A DNA stretch of 55,743 nt. Source: Candidatus Hermodarchaeota archaeon. GTDB taxonomy: Archaea; Asgardarchaeota; Hermodarchaeia; Hermodarchaeales; Hermodarchaeaceae. Shown piece by piece: positions 16,767 to 25,761 of the stretch. A model generated the notes under the pieces. It saw nothing but the letters and a program-made list of their open reading frames with translations, was not told the origin of the DNA and did not search any database. The stretch covers positions 1 to 55,743 of the forward strand of contig JAEOTB010000095.1 in NCBI GenBank assembly GCA_016840065.1. Direction: 5' to 3'. How positions within the stretch are numbered: the stretch's first letter is position 1; every line of letters begins with the position of its first letter. Both the position numbers and the translations under genes were made by a program.

Positions 16767-17324
16767 ATGACACCAACACAAAAGATTCCAGCCCAGATAA
16801 TTGAAAACAAAGTAGTGGTTTGGAAACCCGCGGATGGCTCGTCACTCTATGCTAAAGGCTTCTTCGGCAAACCCTTGGGTATCCGCAAACCCAAAACAGC
16901 AGAATTCGATCGCCCATCCCAATTATCGTTCTTTGAAGCACTCTATCTGCTCCGAAAAGGCTTTCTTGTTATCTATCAGGAGGAAATATCAAAGCCCCTA
17001 TCAGAGAAAGCGGTAGTGGAAATCGCCGAGTACCACCACGCCAGCTTTTCACAGAAATACCAAGTCTACGAAGATCTCAGGGCCCGCGGTTTTGTTGTAA
17101 GACCAGGCTTGAAATTCGGTGCAGATTTTGCAGTCTACAGGCAGGGCCCTGGCATCGACCACTCAGTGTTCATAATCCAAGTGGTTGCTAACTCTCAAGA
17201 AATTTCAGCTATAGAAGTTGTACGTGCCGGTCGTCTCGCTACATCAGTTAGAAAGAGGTTCGTACTCGCAACACCAAGAAAAGGGAAAACCCAATACTTC
17301 GTATTTTCTTGGATGAAGCCCTAA
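16767..17324 (+). CDS. endA: tRNA-splicing endonuclease
   Basis: 185 residues, the length of the short archaeal EndA that acts as a homotetramer (or with a paralogue). The C-terminal nuclease domain has the catalytic triad of the family: Tyr124 in FAVYRQGPG, His132 in DHSVF and Lys163 in VRKRFVLAT. The closing FSWMKP is also typical. It cuts bulge-helix-bulge junctions in pre-tRNA. A tRNA-Gln gene with such a junction lies at 39861-39980 in this window. Secure. Confidence 0.95.
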   Translation: MTPTQKIPAQIIENKVVVWKPADGSSLYAKGFFGKPLGIRKPKTAEFDRPSQLSFFEALYLLRKGFLVIYQEEISKPLSEKAVVEIAEYHHASFSQKYQVYEDLRARGFVVRPGLKFGADFAVYRQGPGIDHSVFIIQVVANSQEISAIEVVRAGRLATSVRKRFVLATPRKGKTQYFVFSWMKP

Positions 17325-17399
17325 CAGGACCCTAAATACTACAATTTTTAATACCGTTTGATAATAACTGATGAATAGTCAGAACAGGGTGTCCAAAGG

Positions 17400-17723
17400 A
17401 TGAGCAAGCAGGAGAATGCCGCAAAGACACTAGCAATTCTTGAAGAGGCATGGAAAACCAAGTCAGCAACCTTTCTCACTGACGACTACCTTTACGTACT
17501 TGTCAACAAAGGACCAGGAAAATGGCAGGAAACAAGCTTTGTATTCTCTGATGGCAGCCTACAGGTTCGCGAACTCGAATCAGAGAAAGCTCTAATGTTC
17601 CTTATAGAAGAAATAACAACAGGGCTAGCCGGCTCCCTAGATTCAGGGAAAGACTACACTATCGTCTCCAACCCCGCAAGCCAAGCTAAGGTTACAGAGC
17701 GAATCAAATCAATGACTAAGTGA
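17400..17723 (+). CDS. Small protein, unknown function
   Basis: 107 residues. A helical start (AAKTLAILEEAWKT) is followed by strands (YLYVLVNKGPGKWQETSFVFSD) and a second helix, a small alpha/beta domain. Not recognised. A TTTTTAATACC element about 45 bases upstream is a plausible TATA box, so it is probably transcribed separately from endA. It converges on the stomatin gene. Confidence 0.6.
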   Translation: MSKQENAAKTLAILEEAWKTKSATFLTDDYLYVLVNKGPGKWQETSFVFSDGSLQVRELESEKALMFLIEEITTGLAGSLDSGKDYTIVSNPASQAKVTERIKSMTK

Positions 17724-17769
17724 ACACTCTACCAAGCTTTCTTTCCTGCTACAAGGATTAGACCAAGTC

Positions 17770-18651
17770 TTATTTCGCTTTGCTAAGGAATTTCCTGACA
17801 GGCTCCACCAACTGGGTGAATTCCAAGGGAACTACCCATTTAGTGCTCGGACTCGCACCCAACGACTCCAAAGTACGCAAGTATTGTAAAGTCATAGTTT
17901 TTTCATCGACTTTACGAGCAATCTCGAAAACCTTCTGCAAAGCAAGCGCCTCACCCTCAGCACGGAGAATAGCTGACTGCTTCGCACCCTCAGCCTTCAG
18001 AATAGCAGACTGCTTCTCACCCTCAGCAACCACAACCGCCGCCTCACGCTGACCCGCAGCCTCAATCACCATCGCACGCCGACTACGCTCACTCGACATC
18101 TGCTTAATCATCGCCTCATTAACCGCAGCAGGCGGAAGAATCTCACGAATTTCAACCTTAGTAACTTTGACTCCCCAGGTTTCAGTGCTTTCGTCGAGTT
18201 TCTCGCGTAGTAGGGAGTTGATGTATTCACGTTTGCTCAATACGTCATCTAATGTGATATCTCCGACAAGCGCACGGAGAGTTGTTTGGCTTATACCGAG
18301 GGCGGCGCCGCTGAAGTCTTTGATGCGGAGGACGCTGTCTCGGGGGTTGACGACTCTATGGTAAATGAGCAGGTCTATGTCTACTGGTGCGTTGTCCGTT
18401 GTAATACAACGCTGGTGCTCTATCTCGAAGAACTGTTCTCTTAGGTCGATTTTGGTCATTTTGTCTAGTATGGGTATTAGGATGATGACGCCGGGCCCTT
18501 TCACGCCAGGGACTGCTCGTCCTAGGCGGAAGATGACTGCGCGTTCGTATTCTTTGAGCACGCGGATCATCGGCAGAATGATGACTAGTATGGCGACTAG
18601 GATGATGACCACGATGATCGGTAGCCAGAACATGATATCAAATTGGAGCAT
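17770..18651 (-). CDS. SPFH/stomatin-like membrane protein
   Basis: 293 residues. One hydrophobic segment (about residues 8-30) is followed by the stomatin start LKEYERAVIFRLGR, the SPFH core (LREQFFEIEHQ, TTDNAPVDID, YHRVVNPRDSV), the VEIREILPP motif, and an Ala/Glu coiled coil with repeated AEGEKQSAILKAEG units. It forms ring- or cage-like oligomers at the membrane. The usual NfeD partner is not adjacent. Third-position codon choice flips abruptly at about 18165, from A/C-ending in the N-terminal half to G/T-ending in the rest (see findings). Confidence 0.94.
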   Translation of the reverse strand: MLQFDIMFWLPIIVVIILVAILVIILPMIRVLKEYERAVIFRLGRAVPGVKGPGVIILIPILDKMTKIDLREQFFEIEHQRCITTDNAPVDIDLLIYHRVVNPRDSVLRIKDFSGAALGISQTTLRALVGDITLDDVLSKREYINSLLREKLDESTETWGVKVTKVEIREILPPAAVNEAMIKQMSSERSRRAMVIEAAGQREAAVVVAEGEKQSAILKAEGAKQSAILRAEGEALALQKVFEIARKVDEKTMTLQYLRTLESLGASPSTKWVVPLEFTQLVEPVRKFLSKAK

Positions 18652-18781
18652 TTGCCATCCCTCGAAAATAACTTCAGGATTAAGTTAGGATGACTAGAAT
18701 AATACCTTTTGGGTAGCTCTGCTTTGCCTTCTACCCCTAATCCCCTAATTATTTATTGTAGAAATAACAGGATTTCTGCAG

Positions 18782-19558
18782 GTGAATAAGTTGGCACCAG
18801 TGTGTAGTAGCTGTGGGAACACTGTTAAGAGTACGGCTAAATTTTGTAAGTATTGTGGTCGTTCTTTGAAGTCTCCTTCACGGGGTGTTTCTCGGCGAGA
18901 TCATCCCTCTCCCTCGACTAGAGTTTCTAGGTCTAGATCTGTAACTGCGTCTAGGCCTGTAACCGAGATACCTTCTGATGTTTTAGCACAATTGGAATTG
19001 CGTGGACAATTGCTTGAACTTCAGAAAGAAGAGAAGGGGTTAATGGAGGAAATAGATCGGTTGCAGGCCGAGTTAGAGAAGGGTGAGCAATCGATTTCTG
19101 AGCTAGAAGAGAAGATGAAGCCTCTGAAGAAGAGGATAAAGGAGCTTACAAGTCGCGAGAAGAAGCTTAAGACGAAAATTAAGCCGTTCCCCTTTGAGGA
19201 GGCAGGGAAGGCGCGCCATTTGTGGTCTGAAAGGCTAGATAAATTGGAGGAATTGAAACAGGAGGGGACGACTCGCGAAAGTGTTTATCGGCGATTGAAG
19301 GGAGAATACGAGACTGGTCTTCGCGATGCTGAAAGGAAGTACCAGGAGCAGTTGATACTAACTAAAGAATGGCTTCTTCTATTGAAATCCCAATATGCAG
19401 CTGCAAGGGATGAGCTGGCAATGTTGGAAGCCCGACATGGAGTTGGCGAGGTCGGTGAAGGGGCGCATGAGAAGAGTAAAGAAACGCTTGAGAAAAGGAC
19501 GAAACAGCTTGGCAGACAAGTAGAGATACTTGAAACGATTCTTCGCGGGATAAAGTAA
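18782..19558 (+). CDS. Zinc-ribbon coiled-coil protein
   Basis: 258 residues from a GTG start. The N-terminal zinc ribbon has C8-x2-C11 and C22-x2-C25 (VCSSCGN, FCKYCGR). A Ser/Arg-rich linker (~30-65) follows, then two long coiled coils (about 75-145 and 160-258). Codons are mostly G/T-ending, unlike many neighbours. The ribbon resembles zinc-ribbon modules fused to many archaeal membrane or scaffold proteins. Function unknown. Confidence 0.72.
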   Translation: MNKLAPVCSSCGNTVKSTAKFCKYCGRSLKSPSRGVSRRDHPSPSTRVSRSRSVTASRPVTEIPSDVLAQLELRGQLLELQKEEKGLMEEIDRLQAELEKGEQSISELEEKMKPLKKRIKELTSREKKLKTKIKPFPFEEAGKARHLWSERLDKLEELKQEGTTRESVYRRLKGEYETGLRDAERKYQEQLILTKEWLLLLKSQYAAARDELAMLEARHGVGEVGEGAHEKSKETLEKRTKQLGRQVEILETILRGIK

Positions 19559-19591
19559 TCATATAAGTGATGCTTGTCGCTGCGCAAAGTC

Positions 19592-19600
19592 TTTTAAATA
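19592..19600 (+). promoter_or_regulatory. TATA box of the small membrane protein / NapH-like operon
   Basis: TTTTAAATA, with AAAGT immediately upstream as a BRE-like element, lies 46 bases before ATG 19647. Confidence 0.45.
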
Positions 19601-19646
19601 CTGAAGCCTCTCTTGAACTTCAAATTGTGGGAGGCTGTTGAATCCC

Positions 19647-19793
19647 ATGAATCGACGTATAATCGCCATAGCTCTCATATGTATTGGTCTTTCAGCCATA
19701 GCTTTTGGTCTAGCATTAGGTCAACATGAAATGATTCATTATTGGCTTCAACGTATCTCCGATGCTTATATTTTCCCGCCACCACTTACGTAG
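19647..19793 (+). CDS. 48-residue single-pass membrane protein
   Basis: A short frame with ATG 19647 and GGGAGG about 11 bases upstream. Two arginines start the protein (MNRRII), one hydrophobic helix follows (about residues 5-25), then a His-containing amphipathic tail (QHEMIHYW) and a PPP end. It stops 12 bases before the NapH-like gene, whose GTG start uses the GGAG at its stop. Tight spacing suggests a subunit or assembly peptide of the ferredoxin membrane protein. No family recognised. Confidence 0.6.
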   Translation: MNRRIIAIALICIGLSAIAFGLALGQHEMIHYWLQRISDAYIFPPPLT

Positions 19794-19805
19794 GAGAGAG
19801 CCCGA

Positions 19806-20915
19806 GTGACAGCTAAGGAAGAAGAAACTTCAAGAGAGAAGCCGAAACGACCCAGACGAACGGCTGGTAATATTCTAACCAGGATCAAGCTTGGGATTCT
19901 AGAACGCACCCGCCCGTATAGGCGAATTCACTACTGGACTAAGAAAGCGTTTGATGAATTGCTTGGCATCCGCATCACCCGGTTCTTCACCCAACTGATA
20001 ATGTTTCTATTACTTAACTGGGTAGCAATAACTTGGATTTTAGGCTACGATCCCCTGTTTTCCTCTCCATTGCTCCTAGGAGTTGGCTGGCTAGTTCCTA
20101 CATTTGGCTACATACCCCTCCCCTATGTGATGCCTCACGGTAGTCCTGCCGGAACTGGTGTTGGTTTCCTAGATGCACTTATGCTAATTGGTGCAAGTGG
20201 TGTCTTTCCGTATTTGGCGCTTGGTATCGCCCTATTAGTACCTGCGCTCTTGGGTCGAAGCTTTTGCGGCTGGATTTGTCCTTTTGGGTTTGTTCAAGAT
20301 ATGTGCTCTCTAACCCCGATACGGACAAGAGTTACTTCCCGGCAGACAAATGAAAATCTTTCATCCATAAGATACGTCGTTTTAGGGATTACTCTATTAT
20401 TCACTACGTGGCTTGGATTCTGGACCTTTTTGGGTATCGACGAAGCCTTCCGAACTACTTTGGGTCCATTTGCCACGGCATTTTGGAGCGTCCTTAGTCC
20501 TGAAGCAACTTTCTTTGTGTTGATTCCTCTCCTTGCAATTCAAGGCAATATCTCACCCTTCATCACAAGATGGGGGTTGATGCTATCATGGGGAACGCTT
20601 GTGTGGTTCCGTTTAATCTTCCTTGTTATTATCCTCATACTGGCGCTCTTCATTCGCCGCCCCTATTGCCGGTGGATTTGCCCCACGGGGGCCTTGATGG
20701 GGCTTTTCAGTCGATTCAGTCTCCTGGGGATTTCACGGCGCCCCGCCGAATGCCCTGGAGGGTCATGTGAATCGCAACGCTGCCAAAAGGAGTGCCCAAT
20801 GGCTGTCCGAGTGATGGAGGCGCCATGGGGTCGCCTATACAACGGAGATTGCATCCTTTGCCTAGATTGTCGCGCTAAATGTCCAAGAAACGCTATTGAA
20901 GTGGTGTTTCCATAG
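19806..20915 (+). CDS. NapH/MauN-type membrane polyferredoxin
   Basis: 369 residues from GTG. A basic N-terminus is followed by about five membrane helices. It has the typical loops FCGWICPFG (C154, C158, with C167) and YCRWICPTG, each with C-x3-C-P. At the C-terminus a Cys-rich ferredoxin region (CPGGSCESQRCQKECP and CILCLDCRAKCP) gives two [4Fe-4S] sites. Such proteins pass electrons from the quinone pool or a reductase to periplasmic or cytoplasmic enzymes. The electron acceptor is not encoded nearby. Confidence 0.88.
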   Translation: MTAKEEETSREKPKRPRRTAGNILTRIKLGILERTRPYRRIHYWTKKAFDELLGIRITRFFTQLIMFLLLNWVAITWILGYDPLFSSPLLLGVGWLVPTFGYIPLPYVMPHGSPAGTGVGFLDALMLIGASGVFPYLALGIALLVPALLGRSFCGWICPFGFVQDMCSLTPIRTRVTSRQTNENLSSIRYVVLGITLLFTTWLGFWTFLGIDEAFRTTLGPFATAFWSVLSPEATFFVLIPLLAIQGNISPFITRWGLMLSWGTLVWFRLIFLVIILILALFIRRPYCRWICPTGALMGLFSRFSLLGISRRPAECPGGSCESQRCQKECPMAVRVMEAPWGRLYNGDCILCLDCRAKCPRNAIEVVFP

Positions 20916-20931
20916 CTAAGAGGAGTCACAA

Positions 20932-21147
20932 ATGGTAAAAGAAAAAGTTTGTAGTGTAGAAGGTTGTAGTGAGCCTGGTGTCCGATCGTTCGCTCGCGCT
21001 AAAATCTCTGAGGCACTTCAAAAGGCATCCCTTACTTTGAAGAGTGGTCGATCACGTAGAGCCTACCTCTGCTCTGAACACTATAAAATATACAAGAAAC
21101 AGACCCGGAAAGAGAAACGCGTGAATAAATGGCGCTATGGTACCTAA
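20932..21147 (+). CDS. Small basic zinc-binding protein
   Basis: 71 residues, Lys/Arg-rich. Cysteines C-x4-C (CSVEGC) at the start and C-x2-H (LCSEHY) near residue 48 could bind one zinc ion. The tail KKQTRKEKRVNKWRYG is strongly basic, suggesting nucleic-acid or ribosome binding. GAGG lies 10 bases upstream of the ATG, and it begins 16 bases after the NapH-like stop. Not recognised as a named family. Confidence 0.65.
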   Translation: MVKEKVCSVEGCSEPGVRSFARAKISEALQKASLTLKSGRSRRAYLCSEHYKIYKKQTRKEKRVNKWRYGT

Positions 21148-21155
21148 AAAGCGCT

Positions 21156-21824
21156 TTAGTCCTCTTCTGGTGAACTAATAACTGATTCAATAAGTTGCTT
21201 GATGGATTTCTTCCACCGCAGCAGGAGAAGTGCCAACTCTTCATGTTCAGTCTTTGGAATCTTACCAGTTCGTCCAGCAAGCGGCGTAAGAGCAGCCCCC
21301 ATTTGCAGAGTAAGCGGATCAAAACCTCCTAAACGAATTAGTCGCTCGCGAGCATCAGCAACAATCACGTAGACCTTTTGGAATTCTGCATCATCAAAGA
21401 GTTGATCGATTGCTTCGTCAAGCTTACGTTCAACAATCACTGCCTTGGAAGCCTTCGAAAGCGTGACTCCAGAAACCTGACTAAACCGGTCTATGGTTTC
21501 AGTTATTCGCTGGGCAATTTCGTCAAGATACGTTTTCAGCTTTGAGTCTTCTACACCCGAAATTTCAAGTACAAGGTTTGGTGCAGAAGAATCTACTTTG
21601 AGCACCACTTCCAAATGCTTTTCTGAATCGGGAATAGGTGAGGAAAAAGTTGCGTTCCCAATGAAGCCGTCCTTCGTAAAAGTCTCATTTATACTGTTGA
21701 GACGAGTTCTGATGGAAGATATAGAATAGTAAGCCGCGCCAAAGGCAAGGCTAGGGGACAGCTCCTTGGTTGGGATTTCTTTTGAGGCCCTCAATATGAC
21801 AGCACCCTCATCTAGATAAAGCAT
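21156..21824 (-). CDS. Protein of unknown function, divergent from HerA
   Basis: About 222 residues from the ATG at 21824. The frame continues upstream into the HerA start but lacks a ribosome site there. An ACTTATAAC element about 70 bases upstream of 21824 is a plausible TATA box. The N-terminal part alternates strands and helices (SLAFGAAYYSISSIRTRL, KHLEVVLKVDSS). The second half is helical (DEIAQRITETIDRF), and the acidic C-terminus ends SSPEED. No motif recognised. Convergent with the small zinc protein. Confidence 0.6.
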   Translation of the reverse strand: MLYLDEGAVILRASKEIPTKELSPSLAFGAAYYSISSIRTRLNSINETFTKDGFIGNATFSSPIPDSEKHLEVVLKVDSSAPNLVLEISGVEDSKLKTYLDEIAQRITETIDRFSQVSGVTLSKASKAVIVERKLDEAIDQLFDDAEFQKVYVIVADARERLIRLGGFDPLTLQMGAALTPLAGRTGKIPKTEHEELALLLLRWKKSIKQLIESVISSPEED

Positions 21825-21901
21825 ATCTGGGAGGCAAAAAGCTTTACGACGAACTCTTTTAGGGGTGAACTTTACATTTCTAGTAAGCGAGGAGTTATAA
21901 G

Positions 21902-23374
21902 TTGCCACCAAAAGCATCAAAACCCTCAACTGAACCAGTTGCAGATATAATTGGGCGTACAACAACAGCGAGCATAAATATCCGTGTAACTGACCTAAAG
22001 GCAGTTGGTCGAAACGAATTCCTTACCCTATTGCATGAAGGCGAAGAGTACCTCCTTCTGGTCAAAGAAATATGGAGGGAACATCATGAAACGAAGGGAA
22101 CTTGCACTGTTGTAGGCTCCATGCCACGAACGCCTTTCAATCCTGATGTATCCGTCTATAAAGCATCACCAAGTATTGTAGGGGAAGCTCTTGGAATCGA
22201 TATTCCTCGCGACGAAGCAGTTTATGCTGGGCTTCTATCAGGCTATGACGAAATTCAGGTGCTTCTTCCCATTAAGAAACTGGGACGCCTATTCATTGTA
22301 GGTAAGACAGGGAGTGGCAAGAGTTACAGTGCTGCAGTGATTATGGAGGAATTTCTTGAAAGAGGGATACCTATTGTAGTTCTAGATAGGCATGGTGAAT
22401 ATTCTAGTCTAAAAATACCGGCGGAGAAAGGGAGCAAGCGGTTCGATGTGAAACCGAAGAGTTACGAAGAGAACGTCATCGAGTTCGCTGACCTTTCCGC
22501 AAATCCTGGTGCCGATCTTCCCATAGAAGCAGTACTGGGCACTAAACCTAAAGATTTGGTGGTTTCGGGTCAAGGGACAATCCTAAACTTCCGTGGTCTT
22601 GATCTAAGCGTCCAAGAAGCACTTTCTACTGAAATCCTACACAGCTTGTATAAAGCTGCAACCAACAGAGAGATACCTCCCTTCTACTGTTTCGTGGATG
22701 AGGCACATCTGCTAGCACCTAATCGAGGAAAGGCAGCAACCACGAAGATGATGCGGCTCTTAGCCCAAGAAGGCCGCAAGTTTGCAGCTAATCTGGTAGT
22801 AATCACTCAGAAACCCCAATTACTTGATACTCATGTTCGCAGCCAAGTTGGTACGTGGATTGTCCATCAACTTACTGACGTTCGTGATGTTGATATCACA
22901 ACCCAATCTACTGAAGGCCTCTCTCGCGAATGGGATGATGACATCCAACATCTTGATGTGGGTCAAGCAGTAATTGCTGGGGATGCAGTAAAAGTTCCGT
23001 TAATTGTTGATATTCGTATTCGTGAAACGACTCACGGAGCTATTGGATTCAACCCTCTTGATTTTGCTGCTCCTCAAGCAGCTGAGGAATTAGAAAGGCG
23101 CCGGAGCAGATTGCGAAAAAGCTTTGCAGACCGGATGAAGACGGCGGTGAAGCGGTTCGAAGAACTGCACGCTTCAATTGAGGGTGGTACTGGACGTGTC
23201 CCCAAAAGGATAGCAGCTCTTAGTGAAGAACTCAAGGCAGCTGAGCTGAAGCTGAGAGAGTTACGAGAAGAAAACAAGGTATTGAAGAAGGAACTGAGCA
23301 AGGTTAAGAAACAGAAGGATAAAGCCATCAAACTTGCTGAGGAAGCTTTAGCTAGATTGAAGAGAAGAAGATAG
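21902..23374 (+). CDS. herA: HerA-family DNA translocase ATPase
   Basis: 490 residues from TTG 21902, which is preceded by GGAG at 7 bases. An N-terminal HAS-barrel-like beta domain (to ~90) precedes the ATPase. The ATPase has Walker A GKTGSGKS (134-141), DRHGEYS after strand 2, Walker B FVDEAH (264-269) and an Arg finger-type segment near QLTDVRD. From ~395 to the end a Lys/Glu coiled coil replaces the usual short C-terminal brace. HerA works with NurA in DNA-end resection; no nurA is in the window. The coiled-coil tail may mark a specialised relative, so the exact role is inferred. Confidence 0.87.
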   Translation: MPPKASKPSTEPVADIIGRTTTASINIRVTDLKAVGRNEFLTLLHEGEEYLLLVKEIWREHHETKGTCTVVGSMPRTPFNPDVSVYKASPSIVGEALGIDIPRDEAVYAGLLSGYDEIQVLLPIKKLGRLFIVGKTGSGKSYSAAVIMEEFLERGIPIVVLDRHGEYSSLKIPAEKGSKRFDVKPKSYEENVIEFADLSANPGADLPIEAVLGTKPKDLVVSGQGTILNFRGLDLSVQEALSTEILHSLYKAATNREIPPFYCFVDEAHLLAPNRGKAATTKMMRLLAQEGRKFAANLVVITQKPQLLDTHVRSQVGTWIVHQLTDVRDVDITTQSTEGLSREWDDDIQHLDVGQAVIAGDAVKVPLIVDIRIRETTHGAIGFNPLDFAAPQAAEELERRRSRLRKSFADRMKTAVKRFEELHASIEGGTGRVPKRIAALSEELKAAELKLRELREENKVLKKELSKVKKQKDKAIKLAEEALARLKRRR

Positions 23375-23402
23375 AACCCAAAAGAAGTCCACCATGAAAG
23401 TA

Positions 23403-23744
23403 CTACTTTGCTTGCCAAGCTTTTGTAGTTACCTTGTCCACTAGCCCTTTCTCTTTTAGTTCATTTAAACTTCGGATAATCTCATTTTGGGGAATATCTA
23501 CTCCACCTACTCCACTAATGATTGTGCGAATAGCTCGGGGTCGTTGCGCGCGCTCCCGAATTGTTTCTAAAACTGCGGCTTGGAGTACTGTGAGACGAGT
23601 TCTTCCCCTAGAGGACGCCTGTTCCTTGCGCTTCGGCTTCTCTTTCGCTGGTGCAGCAGAGGGAGAAACTGCTTCAGTTCCCTCTTCATCACTGGAAGGT
23701 TTGGGCTCTATTGTTTCATCAGTTGGTGTGTCATTTTCTGACAT
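23403..23744 (-). CDS. Small winged-helix protein with disordered acidic/basic N-terminus
   Basis: 113 residues. The first ~50 are Glu/Pro/Ser/Lys-rich and probably disordered. Residues ~52-110 read as a winged helix: helix 1 TVLQAAVLETIRER, helix 2, recognition helix with QNEIIRSLNELKEKGL, then a wing VDKVTTKAW. Probably nucleic-acid binding. Convergent with herA. No family name assigned. Confidence 0.62.
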   Translation of the reverse strand: MSENDTPTDETIEPKPSSDEEGTEAVSPSAAPAKEKPKRKEQASSRGRTRLTVLQAAVLETIRERAQRPRAIRTIISGVGGVDIPQNEIIRSLNELKEKGLVDKVTTKAWQAK

Positions 23745-23890
23745 GCCTTGACAATCTCCGAAGGGACTATAATAGGTGCCCGAAAACCTATCGTCAATTT
23801 AAGTTTTCCTCCAGCAATAGACGTTTAGTTCCGCAAGCTTGAAATAAGGAAAGATATACCACGATAACGCCATCAGGCAGGAAGTCAATC

Positions 23891-25264
23891 ATGCCGCCGA
23901 AGCGTCGTCGCAAACGAAAACGTCGAGAGAAACGACTAGAACGATTGCCTGAAAAACTCCAACGAAGACGAGAGCGTCGTGTTTCATATCGAATCCGACG
24001 CATGCCCAATTGGGTAAAAGGAACTCTTGTAATCGCTGTTATCGTTGCCATTTCCGTTGCGGCTGTTACTGGGATTGGAATTCTTTACCCTCCACAATCA
24101 GCAGATGTAGCTTCCCCTGATATTTATTTCCTGCAGCAAGACATATTCTACTTCAGTGTTGGCGCGGACAGTAACCTTACATTGGAGTCTATGGATGCTC
24201 TTTTTGGTATAGGGTCCCAAGGGAGCGAGAAATCACTTAACTTCAGTCTAATCGATACCTTCAACGAGGATCACAATATCACTCTAAATGATATTATAGT
24301 CTGGGATTATTTTGGGAATGCCTATCTCCTCAACACAATAATTGAATCTCAGAGTATCAACTTCACATTTAATGACATATGGCCTCCAATGAACTCCACT
24401 AGGGAACTTGAGGGTGTCCCAGAGGGCTATTGGTCTCTCCTCTTTGGTTACACATTAGACAGTGCCAATGACGATGTAATCCAAACCGAAACTCTCGATG
24501 ACTTCATTACCGCATTCAACTGTACTGTTGTTCCTGAGAATGGAAAACTCGAATATAATACTTCTACAATCGTGCATTGCAACATCGTCCTTGAAACATT
24601 CCCTGATCCCATGATCAACTTTGCTTACGGAAGAGCCCACCTAGAATTCCCAAGGCATGTCTACAATGGCAGTACGCTTCTTGCAAATATATCGATAGAC
24701 GAGGTAACAATGACCGGAACAGATAATCCTCCAGACGATGAATACAGTGAAACTGAGGATCTCATTTCATTCGACACTGATTTTACATTCATGAGCAATG
24801 ACACTTGGGGCTTCATATTCGACTTAAACGTGACCACCTTTACCAATGATTCCTTCTGTTTGCTAGACCTTTCAACGGCCCAATGCGAATTCTATGTCCA
24901 ATCGGGCTATCAAGAAGCACCATTGGTCATCGACCAACCCATGCACTTCCCCAAGGCTACCTTCAATATCAACTCGGATTATAATCAGACGTTCGTGGCA
25001 AATTACACTGACATCCATTTCCAACTCCCCCAGATTTGGGTAGAAATAAATTCCACACCATCAACACCGACACTTACTTTACAACCACGAGTCAGTGAAA
25101 CTATGCGCAGACCGTTTAATCACAGACTTCCCTCAATCTCAGATATAGAAAAACAACCGTGGAACCAAACTTATAACTCGGACTCAGAGGCGGTCTTTGA
25201 AGCGTTGGCTCTGATAGCGCCCAAACCTATTCTAGCTTGTCGTTGTCGACCGTTGCGGTTCTAG
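23891..25264 (+). CDS. Membrane-anchored surface protein rich in N-glycosylation sequons
   Basis: 457 residues. The first ~40 are extremely basic (runs of Arg/Lys). One membrane helix (~44-66, GTLVIAVIVAISVAAVTGIGIL) follows, then ~390 residues outside the cell. I count about 16 N-x-S/T sequons in the outer part, and its Asp/Phe/Thr-rich strands suggest beta-sandwich domains. A positive-inside N-terminus fits an N-in, C-out anchor. The 3' end overlaps the convergent gene by 33 bases. Function unknown; a glycosylated surface or adhesion protein is likely. Confidence 0.72.
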   Translation: MPPKRRRKRKRREKRLERLPEKLQRRRERRVSYRIRRMPNWVKGTLVIAVIVAISVAAVTGIGILYPPQSADVASPDIYFLQQDIFYFSVGADSNLTLESMDALFGIGSQGSEKSLNFSLIDTFNEDHNITLNDIIVWDYFGNAYLLNTIIESQSINFTFNDIWPPMNSTRELEGVPEGYWSLLFGYTLDSANDDVIQTETLDDFITAFNCTVVPENGKLEYNTSTIVHCNIVLETFPDPMINFAYGRAHLEFPRHVYNGSTLLANISIDEVTMTGTDNPPDDEYSETEDLISFDTDFTFMSNDTWGFIFDLNVTTFTNDSFCLLDLSTAQCEFYVQSGYQEAPLVIDQPMHFPKATFNINSDYNQTFVANYTDIHFQLPQIWVEINSTPSTPTLTLQPRVSETMRRPFNHRLPSISDIEKQPWNQTYNSDSEAVFEALALIAPKPILACRCRPLRF

Positions 25265-25672
25265 AAGTCGTTGTACCTTATGCAGATGACGTGCGGTCTT
25301 CACAGTCACTCCATCTATGCTGTATACCTTGCCACGTTCAATCACTAGGTGTTTCACTCCCGTATCTAGGTCGAAGTAGCGTCGTAGGTCTTCAGCAATC
25401 ACATGTAGTTGAAAGCAGTGGGGGCTGCCGTCAACAGTCAGTACAAGTAATTCGGTTGGTTGATGAATCTTGACCATACAGGCTAACTTTGTTTCGACCA
25501 TATTCATGTGATAGGTCTCTAAACACACATGCAAACATACCCTATCTTTAACGAATTCCTCTAGAATCTTCGGATGCTCCTGTAATAGACAGGAACCAAC
25601 TATAAGGAATTGATTGGATTGACGCAGATATCGTGCTCCAACATTAGTTGATAAAAGCATTGAACATTGCAT
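25232..25672 (-). CDS. Protein of unknown function
   Basis: About 146 residues from ATG 25672, which has GAGAGGTG at 8 bases; a TTG at 25678 is too close to that site. Several cysteines (SC, VCLHVC, LACM) are spread through the first half. The second half alternates strands and helices (ELLVLTVDGSPHCFQLHVIAEDL, KHLVIERGKVYSIDGV). This could be a small redox or ligand-binding domain. Not recognised. Overlaps the surface-protein 3' end tail to tail. Confidence 0.55.
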   Translation of the reverse strand: MQCSMLLSTNVGARYLRQSNQFLIVGSCLLQEHPKILEEFVKDRVCLHVCLETYHMNMVETKLACMVKIHQPTELLVLTVDGSPHCFQLHVIAEDLRRYFDLDTGVKHLVIERGKVYSIDGVTVKTARHLHKVQRLLEPQRSTTTS

Positions 25673-25761
25673 AGCCAAGGCACCTCTCTAACGTTAGGTC
25701 TCCGAGCCTTTAAATTGACGATGCACTAGATTGTAATTAACCTGTATAATGGGGATAACAG

